Positions 1 through 11,722 of a stretch of DNA of 64,000 nt are shown here, one piece after another. How positions within the stretch are numbered: position 1 is the stretch's first letter; every line of letters begins with the position of its first letter. A model generated the notes under the pieces. The model did not search any database, was not told the origin of the DNA, and worked only from the letters and a program-made list of their open reading frames with translations. The position numbers and the translations under genes were made by a program. This DNA comes from Limnohabitans sp. WS1 (lineage in GTDB: Bacteria; Pseudomonadota; Gammaproteobacteria; Burkholderiales; Burkholderiaceae_C): positions 62,001-126,000 of the forward strand of contig NZ_NERU01000004.1 of NCBI RefSeq assembly GCF_003063265.1. Reading direction: 5' to 3'.

Positions 1-1184
1 GTTGAAAAACGCACCAACGTGCCCGGCTTCAAATGGCCGGGCCAGGCCTGGCGCATCGAAGAGATGTCGTAAGGCACCACCAAGCTGACGGGGCCACCCC
101 AGCTGTAGCCGATCTTGAAGAGTTTCAGGCCATCGCAAAACGCGTCCACCTGGGCTTGGCTGAAACGCGCGTCGATCATGACGCTGAACAAGCCCGCTGC
201 CTGGCCCGTGCCGGGCTCGCGATCACACAGGGCCTGCCAATGGGCGTGACCGGGTGCGCCTGCAAAGGCCGGGTGCATCAGTTGAGCGCATTGCGGGTGG
301 ACTTGCCACCAAGCGGCCAGAGCGCGGGCGGTCTGGTCATGCGCGGCATAACGCAGCGCGATGCTGGGCAAGGAGCGCAGCACGGTTTCGGCATCGTTGG
401 CCGCCACGCCCAAGCCCAAGCGCATGTGGCAGAGCTTGATTTGCAGGTGCAAGGCCGCGTCGCGGGTGATGACGCTGCCCATCAGCACGTCACCACCGCC
501 GCTGGGGTATTTGGTGAGCGCATGGGCGCTGATGTCTACCGCCAAGCTGCCCTCCCCGCCCGCGCCATCGCCCAGCAAATCAAAGGCGTTGAACGCCAGG
601 CCCGCGCCCCATGTGTTGTCCAGGGCGCACAAAACGCCACGCTCGCGGCAGCGGCGCACCATCTCGGGCAAATCGGGGAACTCCATGCTCACCGAGCCAG
701 GTGCTTCGAGCCACACCAGGCGCGTGCGCTCGTTGATCTGGCGAGACAGATCCTGCGGGTCCATCGGGTCGTAAAAACGGTGGGTGATGCCAAAGTGCCG
801 CAACTCGCCGTCGGCCAGCGCCTTGTTGGGGCCGTAGGCGTTGTCCGGAATCAGGACTTCGTCACCGGTCTTTAAAACCGCCAAAGCCACCAAGGCGAGC
901 GCCGCCAAGCCACTGGGCACCAACACGCATTGCAAGCCGCCCTCCAGGCTGCACAAACGCTCTTCGAGCAAATAAGTGGTGGGCGTGCCGTGCAAGCCGT
1001 AGGTGTAGGCCGATTTGTCTTTCCACTCGCGCTGGCGCATGTCGGCCACGGTGGGAAAGTACACCGTCGAGGCCTTGAACACGCCCGGCTGGGGCGCATC
1101 AAAACCTGCAGGGGGGGTGTAGGGGTGATGGATCAGCCCGGTGCTGATGTGCGCGAATGAGGAGGTGTTGGCATCGTTTGTCAT
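1..1184 (-). CDS. metC: cystathionine beta-lyase (partial, C-terminus outside window)
   Basis: PLP-dependent lyase that splits cystathionine to homocysteine, pyruvate and ammonia in methionine synthesis (cytosolic). I translated the minus strand from the ATG at 1184. About 394 codons are open to the window edge, close to the usual family length, so only the last few residues are missing. The PLP lysine lies in ALTKYPSGGGDVLMG (Lys225) and the cofactor-binding Asp in ALDNTWGAG (about 189). The N-terminal half has the family pattern KSAYTYGLHGTPTT. The substrate loop reads GGGD where many MetC enzymes have GHSD, so a different Cys/Met-family lyase specificity is possible. The gene follows the phosphoribosyltransferase gene on the same strand, separated by a strong hairpin. 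Confidence 0.85.
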   Translation of the reverse strand, partial: MTNDANTSSFAHISTGLIHHPYTPPAGFDAPQPGVFKASTVYFPTVADMRQREWKDKSAYTYGLHGTPTTYLLEERLCSLEGGLQCVLVPSGLAALALVALAVLKTGDEVLIPDNAYGPNKALADGELRHFGITHRFYDPMDPQDLSRQINERTRLVWLEAPGSVSMEFPDLPEMVRRCRERGVLCALDNTWGAGLAFNAFDLLGDGAGGEGSLAVDISAHALTKYPSGGGDVLMGSVITRDAALHLQIKLCHMRLGLGVAANDAETVLRSLPSIALRYAAHDQTARALAAWWQVHPQCAQLMHPAFAGAPGHAHWQALCDREPGTGQAAGLFSVMIDARFSQAQVDAFCDGLKLFKIGYSWGGPVSLVVPYDISSMRQAWPGHLKPGTLVRFS

Positions 1185-1198
1185 CCGCTCATCCTAAT

Positions 1199-1228
1199 GC
1201 AAACAGCCTCCCGAAGGAGGCTGTTTGC
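1199..1228 (-). terminator. strong hairpin with UUCG tetraloop between two genes
   Basis: A perfect 13-bp inverted repeat (1199-1211 with 1216-1228). On the minus strand the loop reads TTCG closed by C-G, the unusually stable UUCG tetraloop. It lies 28 nt past the phosphoribosyltransferase stop and ends 15 nt before the metC start. There is no long T run after it, so it may be a weak terminator, an mRNA 3'-end stabiliser or a processing site. Confidence 0.55.
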
Positions 1229-1256
1229 ACGGAAGTTAGGGTAAGTCAGAAGCGAC

Positions 1257-1781
1257 TCAAACGCTCCACTTTTCGATCAATTTTTCGGGACGCATGTTGT
1301 CATACGGCTCGAAGGGCTGGTGAATCCAGGGGTTGGTGGGCAACTCTTCCACCGAGTAATCGGGCTTGAAGGTCGACACGCCTTTGGTCCAGATGACGGC
1401 CGAGCGCAATTCGGTCACGGGCTTGTAGTTGTTTTTCAACTGGTCCACGACGGCACGCAGGGTGTGACCGGTGTCAGCCAGATCATCGACCAACAAAACG
1501 CGGCCAGCGATTTCGCCCTTGGGGGTGGTGATGTAGCGGGCAATGTCCAGGTGGCCTTGCACGGTGCCGGCTTCTGCGCGGTACGAGCTGGTGGACATGA
1601 TGGCCAAAGGCTTGTCGAAGATGCGCGACAGAATGTCGCCAGGGCGCATGCCGCCACGGGCCAAACACAGGATGTTGTCGAATTCCCAGCCGGACTGGTG
1701 AATTTTGATCGCGAGTTTTTCGATCAGGTTGTGGTACTCGTCGTAGCTCACGTACAGGTGCTTGCCGTCTTCGGTCAACAT
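1257..1781 (-). CDS. purine-type phosphoribosyltransferase
   Basis: A 174-residue type I phosphoribosyltransferase that transfers a nucleobase onto PRPP, probably a hypoxanthine/guanine/xanthine salvage enzyme of the cytosol. The PRPP-binding motif VLLVDDLADTGHT is at residues 95-107, and an ARGGMRPGDIL loop near 41-51 binds pyrophosphate. The gene lies 56 nt downstream of purA, in the same direction, which fits a shared role in purine nucleotide supply. The exact base cannot be read from the sequence. Length and both motifs are complete. Confidence 0.85.
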   Translation of the reverse strand: MLTEDGKHLYVSYDEYHNLIEKLAIKIHQSGWEFDNILCLARGGMRPGDILSRIFDKPLAIMSTSSYRAEAGTVQGHLDIARYITTPKGEIAGRVLLVDDLADTGHTLRAVVDQLKNNYKPVTELRSAVIWTKGVSTFKPDYSVEELPTNPWIHQPFEPYDNMRPEKLIEKWSV

Positions 1782-1837
1782 GGGGTCACTCCAAAAAATC
1801 AGGGGTTGAGGTCGAGGTGTTGTGCAGAGCCAAACGC

Positions 1838-4344
<2,507 letters not shown>

Positions 4345-4410
4345 GGGGATGAGGGGGGACTGTTAAAAACGAGATTTTACCGGGTTGCAAGCCCATTTCC
4401 TGAAATCAGA

Positions 4411-4596
4411 TCAGGAAACAAGCCAGAACAAGAGCAAGCCAGCAATCACCATGACCATGCCGAAAAACCGAATTTGCCCATCTTCGAGCTTGAGCAGTTG
4501 CTCAAACAAGCTGCGCCAACGAAGAGGAGACACCATGGGCATCAACCCCTCCAAGATGAGCATCAGGCCCAATGCCATCAGGAGGGTATCGAGCAA
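4411..4596 (-). CDS. DUF2065 (YjeT-type) small membrane protein
   Basis: A 61-residue inner-membrane protein with two hydrophobic helices (about 2-24 and 43-60) joined by a short charged segment. It matches the YjeT/DUF2065 family by size, layout and position directly after hflC, with only 3 nt between the genes. The role is not known; the conserved linkage suggests a link to the HflKC complex. Gap to hisZ is 66 nt. Confidence 0.85.
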   Translation of the reverse strand: MLDTLLMALGLMLILEGLMPMVSPLRWRSLFEQLLKLEDGQIRFFGMVMVIAGLLLFWLVS

Positions 4597-4599
4597 GAC

Positions 4600-5499
4600 T
4601 TACTTTCGAGCAGCTGCGTTGCCTGCTGCGCCACGCATGCCTTTGAAGAATTCGGAACTGCTCGGATCGAGCACCATCACGTCACTCTTGCTGTTGAAGC
4701 TGGATTTATAGGCTTCAAGGCTGCGGTAAAACTGCGCAAATTGGGGGTCACGGCCAAAGGAGTCCGCATACAAACGAGCCGCTTGGGCATCGCCCTGGCC
4801 TTTGATTTTTTGCGCTTCGCGGTAAGCGTTGGCAATCGTCACTTCACGCTGACGATCAGCGTCGGCACGGATTTTTTCACCCTCGGCACCACCGGTTGAA
4901 CGCAACTCGTTGGCCACCCGCTTGCGCTCGGCCTCCATGCGTCGATACACCGACTCGGTGATGGTGTCCACGTAGTCAGCCCGGGTGATGCGCACATCGA
5001 CCACGTCCACACCCCAAGGCTTGGCACCTTTGACAACCAGCAGCACTGCGGCCTTGACATCGTCCATCAACTCTTCACGTTTGAGTGACAGCAACTCCTT
5101 GACGGTGCGCTTGTTGATTTCTTCCTGGAAGGCGTTGCGCACCACTCGGTTGAGCTGGTTGGTGCCGGACTTTTCGTCCAAGCCCACGTTGCGAATGTAA
5201 GCCTGTGGATCGGCAATGCGCCAGCGCACATACCAGTCGATCACAACACGCTGCTTTTCAGCCGTGAGCATGGGCTCGTTGTCAGGACTGTCCAGCGTGA
5301 GCAGGCGTTTGTCGATGTAGTTGACGTTTTGAAGCGGGGGCGGCAGCTTGAAGTGCAAGCCGGGCTCAGTGATCACTTCCTTGATCTGACCCAAGGCATA
5401 GACCACGCCAAACTGGCGCTGATCCACCACAAACACGGTAGAGCTGAACAGCACGAAGGCCACCAGCAAAGTCGAAATCCACAATCCAATGCGATTCAT
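4600..5499 (-). CDS. hflC: HflC, SPFH-family modulator of FtsH protease
   Basis: Inner-membrane subunit that assembles with HflK into a large periplasmic-side cage around FtsH and tunes its membrane-protein degradation. The 299-residue protein has one N-terminal transmembrane helix (about 6-26), then an SPFH/Band-7 domain (VVDQRQFGVVYALG to about 200) and a coiled helical stretch rich in E, K and R (VYRRMEAERKRVANE). It starts 11 nt after the hflK stop, in the usual hflK-hflC order. Confidence 0.95.
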   Translation of the reverse strand: MNRIGLWISTLLVAFVLFSSTVFVVDQRQFGVVYALGQIKEVITEPGLHFKLPPPLQNVNYIDKRLLTLDSPDNEPMLTAEKQRVVIDWYVRWRIADPQAYIRNVGLDEKSGTNQLNRVVRNAFQEEINKRTVKELLSLKREELMDDVKAAVLLVVKGAKPWGVDVVDVRITRADYVDTITESVYRRMEAERKRVANELRSTGGAEGEKIRADADRQREVTIANAYREAQKIKGQGDAQAARLYADSFGRDPQFAQFYRSLEAYKSSFNSKSDVMVLDPSSSEFFKGMRGAAGNAAARK

Positions 5500-5510
5500 T
5501 TTGTTTTTCC

Positions 5511-6842
5511 TTATCGTGGATCGCGGTCACGCGAACGCTGCAGGTCACGCGAACGCGTGTCCACAGCTCCATTGTTGCCACCGCTGGCTGTGGCAGGTAC
5601 AGCCGCTGCACTGTCCACTGCGGGAGGCGCGACACTGCTGACTTGTTGCATGATTTTGTCGAGTGGCAAATACAAGAGGTTGGAGCCTTGCTTGCTGTCC
5701 ACCAACACTTTGGTCACATTGCTGTAAATTTGCTGCATGGTGTCGGTGTACATGCGGTCGCGCATGACTTGTGGCGACTTTTGGTACTCCGGCAAGATCG
5801 TTCTGAAACGCTCGGCGTCACCTTCGGCTTGCGCCACGATCCGCTCACGGTAAGCATCGGCTTCTTCCTTCAGACGAGACGCTGCACCCACGGCACGCGG
5901 CACCACATCATTGGCATAAGCTTGGGCTTCGTTCTTGGCGCGTTCACGCTCCTGACCGGCTTTGAGCACATCGTCAAACGCAGCTTGAACCTGCTCGGGT
6001 GGACGCACACCACCTTGCTGCAAATTGATGCCCACCACCTCAATACCCACTTTGTAGCGGTCCAGGATGGTTTGCATTTTTTCACGGACACGCGGGGCGA
6101 TCTGGTCGCGTTCTTCGGCCAAGGCCGAATCCATCTTCATCTTGCCCACCACCTCACGCACGGCCGTCTCGGCGGACTGCACCACCGCTTCGGTCGGGTT
6201 GCGGCTTTCGAACAAATAGGCGCGGGCATCGTTCAAACGGTATTGCACCGCAAACTTGATCTCCACAATGTTCTCGTCTTCGGTCAACATCGCCGATTCA
6301 CGCAGGCCTGTGGCTTTGATGATGTTGTCGCGGCCAATGTCCACCGAGCGGATTTGGGTCACAAACACCAGCTCATGGCGCTGCACGGGATAAGGCATGC
6401 GCCAATTGAAACCCGCACCGACGGTGGAGTGGTACTTGCCGAATTGCGTGATCACCGCTTGCTGACCCTCTTGCACGATGAAGAATCCCGTGGCAAGCCA
6501 GACCAACACAGCAGCGGCCAAGATCACGCCCAAGCCGAGGTTTTTGAGAAACACGGGAATTCCAGGACCGCCTGAGCCTCCCGAACCGCCAGAGCCTTGG
6601 GGTTTTTGAGGGCCCCCTTTGCCTCCGAACAATTGACCTAACTTGCGGTTGAAATCACGCCAGAGTTCGTCAAGATCCGGTGGACCGCTTTGCTGTTGCT
6701 GCGGACCACGACTGGGTGGTTGCTGCCAAGCGTCTGGTTTGGAGCTGCTGGAAGGCGGCAGATCGCCTGTGGGCTTTTGCCCTGAATCGGTCGTCGATTT
6801 ATCGTCATCCCGACCCCATCGTGGGTCATTCAGATTGAACAT
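5511..6842 (-). CDS. hflK: HflK, SPFH-family modulator of FtsH protease
   Basis: Partner of HflC. A proline/glutamine/glycine-rich cytoplasmic N-terminus (residues about 10-100, with a GSGGSGG run) is followed by a transmembrane helix (GLGVILAAAVLVWLATG) and the SPFH domain. The C-terminus is rich in Arg and Asp. I start it at the ATG at 6842 (MFNLNDPRWGR), the conserved HflK N-terminus; the frame is open to 6899 without family support. Lies 113 nt downstream of hflX. Confidence 0.94.
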   Translation of the reverse strand: MFNLNDPRWGRDDDKSTTDSGQKPTGDLPPSSSSKPDAWQQPPSRGPQQQQSGPPDLDELWRDFNRKLGQLFGGKGGPQKPQGSGGSGGSGGPGIPVFLKNLGLGVILAAAVLVWLATGFFIVQEGQQAVITQFGKYHSTVGAGFNWRMPYPVQRHELVFVTQIRSVDIGRDNIIKATGLRESAMLTEDENIVEIKFAVQYRLNDARAYLFESRNPTEAVVQSAETAVREVVGKMKMDSALAEERDQIAPRVREKMQTILDRYKVGIEVVGINLQQGGVRPPEQVQAAFDDVLKAGQERERAKNEAQAYANDVVPRAVGAASRLKEEADAYRERIVAQAEGDAERFRTILPEYQKSPQVMRDRMYTDTMQQIYSNVTKVLVDSKQGSNLLYLPLDKIMQQVSSVAPPAVDSAAAVPATASGGNNGAVDTRSRDLQRSRDRDPR

Positions 6843-6955
6843 GCCTCTGATTTTTGCGGGAAGCAAAGACCATCGCAGGGCTGGCAGGTGGAAATTCATG
6901 GTGAAGAGTCTTTGTCTGAGTGACGAGTTGTTATTGTGCCGAAATCAAAGGCATC

Positions 6956-8167
6956 TCAATGCTGATCGTCTGGATATTCCCGGGTGAAGTCACGGGGATC
7001 TGTGATTTCAAGAGCATCGGCTGGCAATGCCGTTTTGACGATTTCCGATAAGGCGGTGCGCAACAAATCAAGTCCTTTTCCGGACTGAGCGCTCAAAAAT
7101 ACACGCGGCACGGGCATGCCGTCCATTTCGTATTGGTCTTGCAACTGCAGGGGGTAACGTTCTGCATCAATGGCGTCAAGTTTGTTAAAAACCAACAATT
7201 GCGGCACGGCATCCGCCCCAATTTCGGTCAACACTTTTTGCACTTCAGCCATTTGCTCGGGCCAATCGAGGTTGGCCGCGTCCACCACATGGAGCAGCAA
7301 ATCGGCGTCAGTGGCCTCTTGCAAGGTGGCCTGAAACGCCTCCACCAAACCATGCGGCAAATCGCGAATGAACCCGACCGTGTCCGACAAGGACACCGAG
7401 CGCCCTGCTTCACCCAGGTAAAGCTGTCGGGTGGTGGTGTCCAAGGTGGCAAAAAGTTGATCTGCCGCGTAGGCACGCGCCTTGACCAGGGCATTGAACA
7501 AAGTGGATTTGCCAGCGTTGGTGTAACCCACCAATGAAATGTTGAAGGTGTCGCGGCGATCACGCTGACGGCGCTGTGTGTTGCGCTGGCGCTTGACCTT
7601 GACCAACCGTTCTTTGATGCGTTTGATCGAGTCGTTGATCATGCGGCGATCCAACTCAATCTGCGTTTCCCCCGGACCACCACGCATGCCAATGCCGCCG
7701 CTTTGCCGTTCAAGGTGGGACCAGCGCCTGACCAAACGGGTGCTCAGATACTGCTGACGAGCCAATTCGACTTGCAATTTGCCTTCATGACTTCGCGCAC
7801 GCTGGCCAAAAATTTCAAGGATCAACAAGGTCCGGTCGTTCACGGGCAAACCAATGTGGCGTTCCAGATTGCGCTGCTGTGCAGGGCTGAGGGCTTGGTC
7901 AAACAAGACCTCAACCGCGCCGTGCATCAGGGCCAGCTCCTTGATTTCGTCGGCTTTGCCACTGCCCACAAACAACGCAGGATCGGGCGCTTTGCGCTTG
8001 CAGGTCAAACGGGCAACGGGCTTGAGGCCACCAGACTCGGCCAGCAGGCCCAGCTCTTGAAGATCGGCATCAAAATGTGCTCGCCCAAAGTCAACGCCGA
8101 CCAATAAGGTCGGCGCGGGGGCATGAGAAGATGTTTCAGACAATATCAGCACCTGCGGCCTTGGCAT
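6956..8167 (-). CDS. hflX: GTPase HflX
   Basis: Ribosome-associated GTPase that splits stalled or heat-damaged 70S ribosomes. It has an N-terminal HflX domain with the glycine-rich GIGMRGGPGETQIE segment, then a G domain with P-loop GYTNAGKST, switch DTVGF and NKLD. The ATG at 8167 follows an AAGGG about 10 nt upstream; a TTG three codons earlier is the alternative. It sits 27 nt after hfq, in the hfq-hflX-hflK-hflC order also known from enterobacteria. Confidence 0.95.
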   Translation of the reverse strand: MPRPQVLILSETSSHAPAPTLLVGVDFGRAHFDADLQELGLLAESGGLKPVARLTCKRKAPDPALFVGSGKADEIKELALMHGAVEVLFDQALSPAQQRNLERHIGLPVNDRTLLILEIFGQRARSHEGKLQVELARQQYLSTRLVRRWSHLERQSGGIGMRGGPGETQIELDRRMINDSIKRIKERLVKVKRQRNTQRRQRDRRDTFNISLVGYTNAGKSTLFNALVKARAYAADQLFATLDTTTRQLYLGEAGRSVSLSDTVGFIRDLPHGLVEAFQATLQEATDADLLLHVVDAANLDWPEQMAEVQKVLTEIGADAVPQLLVFNKLDAIDAERYPLQLQDQYEMDGMPVPRVFLSAQSGKGLDLLRTALSEIVKTALPADALEITDPRDFTREYPDDQH

Positions 8168-8194
8168 GGAGACCAAGACCCTTGAATAACCGCA

Positions 8195-8440
8195 TCAAGC
8201 GGTGATTTCACCTGTTTCGGGTGTGCTGAACGTCACCGAACGACCAGGAACAATGGTTGAAATGGCATGTTTGTAAACCATTTGAGTCACAGTATTGCGA
8301 AGAAGAACCACATACTGGTCAAAGGATTCAATCTGACCTTGAAGTTTGATGCCGTTGACCAAATAAATTGAAACGGGCACATGCTCTCGGCGCAAGGCGT
8401 TCAGGAAGGGGTCTTGCAAAAGTTGACCTTTGTTGCTCAC
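8195..8440 (-). CDS. hfq: RNA chaperone Hfq
   Basis: Sm-like hexameric RNA chaperone that pairs small RNAs with mRNAs. The 81-residue product has the Sm1 segment ([20 protein letters not shown]) and the Sm2 motif YKHAISTI. The start is GTG at 8440: a GGAGA ribosome site is 5 nt upstream, and the frame then reads (M)[13 protein letters not shown], the universal Hfq N-terminus. No ATG fits. A terminator behind der (8508-8530) implies that hfq has its own promoter in the 67 nt between that terminator and the start, but I see no clear -35/-10 pair there. Confidence 0.96.
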   Translation of the reverse strand: MSNKGQLLQDPFLNALRREHVPVSIYLVNGIKLQGQIESFDQYVVLLRNTVTQMVYKHAISTIVPGRSVTFSTPETGEITA

Positions 8441-8507
8441 GATATTCTCCGTGTTCAGAAGTTTAGAAGATGTGACCTTACCACAGGCCAAAGCCAGCCA
8501 CCGTGCC

Positions 8508-8530
8508 AAAAAATGATTTCCTCGAAATCA
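8508..8530 (-). terminator. rho-independent terminator of der, overlapping its stop codon
   Basis: On the minus strand the sequence reads TGATTTC-GAG-GAAATCA followed by six T. The 7-bp stem is perfect, and its first three bases are the TGA stop codon of der. It separates the der group from hfq. Confidence 0.75.
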
Positions 8531-9868
8531 GCTGGATTCTTTGTCAGCAAAAGGATTTGTCGAAGTTTTCATTTCGATTCGCAAGGGTGTGCCGGACAGG
8601 TTAAAGGCCTTGCGGAATCGGCCTTCCAAAAATCGCTTGTAGGTGTCGGTGACGTGCTCGAGCGAGTTGCCGTGCACCACAATCACAGGGGGGTTCATGC
8701 CCCCTTGGTGTGCATAACGCAACTTGGGTCGGAACATGCCCCCGCGCTGTGGACTTTGGAACTGAACAGCCTCGAGCAACAAGCGCGTCAAGATGGGCGT
8801 GCTCATTTTGCACATGGCCGCCTTGTGGGCCTGAACAATGGAAGCCCACACCGGACCCAAGCCTTGGCGTTTTTTGGCCGAGATGAAATGCATGTTGGCA
8901 AAGCTCAAAAACGGCAATCGCGTCTCGATGGAGCGCTGCACCAACTGGCGTTGGTACTCGTCCACTGATTCCCATTTGTTCACGGCCAAAACCATGGCAC
9001 GACCGCTTTCGAGGGCGTAACCGGCGATGTGTGCATCCTGGTCGGTCACACCTTGCTCGGCATCGAGCAACAACAGCACCACATTGGCCGACTCGATGGC
9101 TTGCAAGGTTTTGACCACTGAGAACTTCTCTATGGCCTCAAACACTTTGCCTTTGCGCCGCAAACCCGCGGTGTCGATCAACTCGAACTTTTGACCTTGT
9201 TTTTCAAATGGCACCGAAATCGCATCACGCGTCGTACCCGGCATGTCAAAGGCCACCAAACGCTCTTCACCCAACCAGGTGTTGATGAGCGTGGACTTGC
9301 CTACATTGGGACGCCCCGCCACGGCAAGCTTGATGACCGAGGGATCGTCTTCGGTTTCTTCAGGTTCATCGGGCAAGTTCAGCAATTCAAATGCCAGCTC
9401 GACCAGGCCGCGCGTGCCTTGGCCATGAGCCGCCGAAATGGCAATCACCTCACCCAAGCCCAGTTCATAGAACTCGGTCAACTGGATGCCTTCAAGCATG
9501 CCCTCGGCTTTGTTGGCCACCAGCAAAGTGGGTTTGCCAATCTTTCGCAGGTATTTGGCAATGTCATGGTCTTGCGCCGACAAACCGCCTCTCGCATCGA
9601 CCACAAAAATCACCACGTCAGCTTCGGCCACCGCTTGCTGCGTTTGCTTGGCCATTTCCTTGTAAATGCCAGCGCTGGCATCGGGCTCAAAACCACCCGT
9701 GTCAATGACAATGAATTCTTGTCGGCCTTGTTTGCCATTGCCGTAATGGCGGTCGCGGGTCAGGCCCGCAAAATCGGCCACGATCGCATCACGGCTCTTG
9801 GTGAGACGGTTAAAGAGCGTGGATTTGCCCACATTGGGGCGGCCCACAAGGGCCAGTACAGGTTTCAC
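8528..9868 (-). CDS. der: ribosome biogenesis GTPase Der (EngA)
   Basis: Essential tandem-GTPase needed for 50S subunit maturation. Two complete G domains are seen: P-loops GRPNVGKST at 9-17 and again at 185-193, with DTGG (56-59) and DTAG switches. A C-terminal KH-like domain holds [17 protein letters not shown]. The G4 motifs read NKAEG and NKWES in place of the textbook NKxD, so both have Glu at the Asp position. Length 446 is normal. It starts 19 nt after bamB stops. Confidence 0.96.
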   Translation of the reverse strand: MKPVLALVGRPNVGKSTLFNRLTKSRDAIVADFAGLTRDRHYGNGKQGRQEFIVIDTGGFEPDASAGIYKEMAKQTQQAVAEADVVIFVVDARGGLSAQDHDIAKYLRKIGKPTLLVANKAEGMLEGIQLTEFYELGLGEVIAISAAHGQGTRGLVELAFELLNLPDEPEETEDDPSVIKLAVAGRPNVGKSTLINTWLGEERLVAFDMPGTTRDAISVPFEKQGQKFELIDTAGLRRKGKVFEAIEKFSVVKTLQAIESANVVLLLLDAEQGVTDQDAHIAGYALESGRAMVLAVNKWESVDEYQRQLVQRSIETRLPFLSFANMHFISAKKRQGLGPVWASIVQAHKAAMCKMSTPILTRLLLEAVQFQSPQRGGMFRPKLRYAHQGGMNPPVIVVHGNSLEHVTDTYKRFLEGRFRKAFNLSGTPLRIEMKTSTNPFADKESS

Positions 9869-9887
9869 TTAAAAATTTTCCGATCCA

Positions 9888-11021
9888 TTATTCAGGGCGA
9901 AATCCGAACACGCCCCCGGTGCGTGTGACCACGACCCATGTTTGACCCGTCCAGACGGGTTTACCGACGATGGCCGTGCCATCGGTGGCTGCACGCGCGA
10001 GCGTCTGACCATCTTGCTTGGACAAGAAATGAACCCAGCCGTCTTGGTCACCCAGGACCAAAGCTCGGCTCCAAGCCAAAGGCATGCTCAAGCCACGAAA
10101 ACGCAAGCTCTCGAGTGTCCAGACGGGGGTACCCGTTTGTCGCTGCCAAGCCAGCACCTTGCCGTCGGATTCAACACCCCACAGCAGTTGATCATCGCCG
10201 TCCACACCTTGATGGCCTTGGGCTGAACGACTCCAGACTGCTCGACCATTGAGTCCATCCAAACACACCACAGAGGTCTGAAATGAACGAACACACACCG
10301 AATTGCCCAAGCGACTGGCCCCTGCCACCACATCCACCAAGCGCTCGACCTCGTTGGTTCCGCGGGTGCTGCCCACCAAGGTTTCCCAACGCGGAGCGCC
10401 CGTCAAGGGATTCAAAGAAGCCAAACGACCACCCCAACCCACCAGCAAACTGTCACCCAAGGGCATCAGCAAGCCTGCTTGACGCAGAACAAGCGGGTCA
10501 TTCGGCCGTTGTTGTGTCCACAGTTTTTGACCCGTTGCGCCATCGAATGCCGTGACCGCTCGGTCACCAGTGAGCACAAAAACACGGGCTCCCGCGACCA
10601 CGGGTGGGGTGTACGACAAGGCCGACAACACTTGACGCCAAACAATCTTTCCGGCCTCCACCACCACCAATTCATTGTTTTGCGTCACCACAGCAAAACG
10701 CTGGCCATCACCGCCTACACCCGCCTGGATGGACGAGCCCACCGAAACACGCCAAACGTCTCGGCCAGTTTGTGTGTCCATCAGTGCCAGCTGACCCGAA
10801 GTTGAGGCGATCGCGACTTGCTGCCCATGCACAGAGACCATCAAGGGCGTGCTGATTGGACCGACTGTGGCAGACCAAACTTTTTGCACCTTGAGCGTCC
10901 CACTGACCGAGGGCAGTGGTGATGGTTGAGGTTTTTCGGGTGCGCTTGAACAGGCCGACAAAACGCCCATCAGGGCCACAAGGAACCAGCGGTGCAAGGC
11001 AACGGTCGACTTGATGATCAC
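9888..11021 (-). CDS. bamB: outer-membrane assembly lipoprotein BamB
   Basis: Beta-propeller lipoprotein of the BAM complex that inserts beta-barrel proteins into the outer membrane. A lipoprotein signal ends in LSAC (Cys24), followed by PQQ-like repeat blades (GRDVWRVSVG, GQKLWTQQRP, GAPRWETLVG, GTPVWTLESL). The start is GTG at 11021: AAAGGAG lies 7 nt upstream, and GTG overlaps the yfgM stop as GTGA, so translation is coupled. The frame stays open to 11135, but that stretch lies inside yfgM. 377 residues. Confidence 0.93.
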   Translation of the reverse strand: MIIKSTVALHRWFLVALMGVLSACSSAPEKPQPSPLPSVSGTLKVQKVWSATVGPISTPLMVSVHGQQVAIASTSGQLALMDTQTGRDVWRVSVGSSIQAGVGGDGQRFAVVTQNNELVVVEAGKIVWRQVLSALSYTPPVVAGARVFVLTGDRAVTAFDGATGQKLWTQQRPNDPLVLRQAGLLMPLGDSLLVGWGGRLASLNPLTGAPRWETLVGSTRGTNEVERLVDVVAGASRLGNSVCVRSFQTSVVCLDGLNGRAVWSRSAQGHQGVDGDDQLLWGVESDGKVLAWQRQTGTPVWTLESLRFRGLSMPLAWSRALVLGDQDGWVHFLSKQDGQTLARAATDGTAIVGKPVWTGQTWVVVTRTGGVFGFRPE

Positions 11022-11698
11022 TTGGAAGCTCCTTTGACAGAGGCTGACGAGGCCGTTTGTGGGTCCATCCCCAAAGCATTGAGCTTGGCTTCCACCAAAC
11101 GACGGTAATCTGCGCTGTCGGCCAGCTGCTGCCAAGCCAGTTGGTAGGCCGCTGCCGCTTCACTGTTTTTGCTTTGGGCCTTCAAAACATCGCCCCGCAA
11201 ATCTTCAGCCAAACCTTGCATCGCTGGTGTGAAGGGACGCGTCAATTGGCTCAAGGCCTCATCGTTGGATCCTGCATCCAACAACAAGGCCGACAAGCGC
11301 AGGCGGGCAATATCGCGGTAAGCCGAATCCGGGGCCGATTCAGCCACCCATGAAAGTGCTGCGCGTGCGGCGTCGGACTTGCCTTGCGTTTGCAAACTTT
11401 TGGCTGCCAACAATGCGGCTTGATGGGCGTAATGGGTTGCACCAAATTTGTCTTTCATGTCGGCAAAACTGCGCTCAACCCTCGCCAAATCTCCCGAAGT
11501 GACTGCTCGTTCGACCTCGTCAAACATGACGGAAGCCTTGCCCGCTTGGTCACGCTGCCAATACTGGTAACCATTCCAGGCTGCGTAACTGCCCATGACA
11601 GCAATCAGCATCCAGGAAATCAGGTTGCCGTATCTCTTCCAGAAATGTTTGATCTGGTCGAGTTGTTCTTGTTCTTCAAGGTCGAGTGCTTTGGCCAT
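11018..11698 (-). CDS. yfgM: YfgM-like tetratricopeptide membrane protein
   Basis: A 226-residue protein with a short cytoplasmic N-terminus, one transmembrane helix (about 25-45, ISWMLIAVMGSYAAWNGY) and a periplasmic TPR-like helical domain (DUF2133). E. coli YfgM is an ancillary SecYEG-PpiD translocon subunit. The gene lies between hisS and bamB, the same place as in many proteobacteria. Its stop overlaps the bamB GTG. Confidence 0.88.
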   Translation of the reverse strand: MAKALDLEEQEQLDQIKHFWKRYGNLISWMLIAVMGSYAAWNGYQYWQRDQAGKASVMFDEVERAVTSGDLARVERSFADMKDKFGATHYAHQAALLAAKSLQTQGKSDAARAALSWVAESAPDSAYRDIARLRLSALLLDAGSNDEALSQLTRPFTPAMQGLAEDLRGDVLKAQSKNSEAAAAYQLAWQQLADSADYRRLVEAKLNALGMDPQTASSASVKGASK

Positions 11699-11722
11699 GG
11701 TGGTTTTACTGCTGTGTTCGCA

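Noticed and set aside
33-875. 280-codon plus-strand gene at the window start
   Set aside because: Antisense of metC; metC has the PLP lysine motif and a continuous frame.
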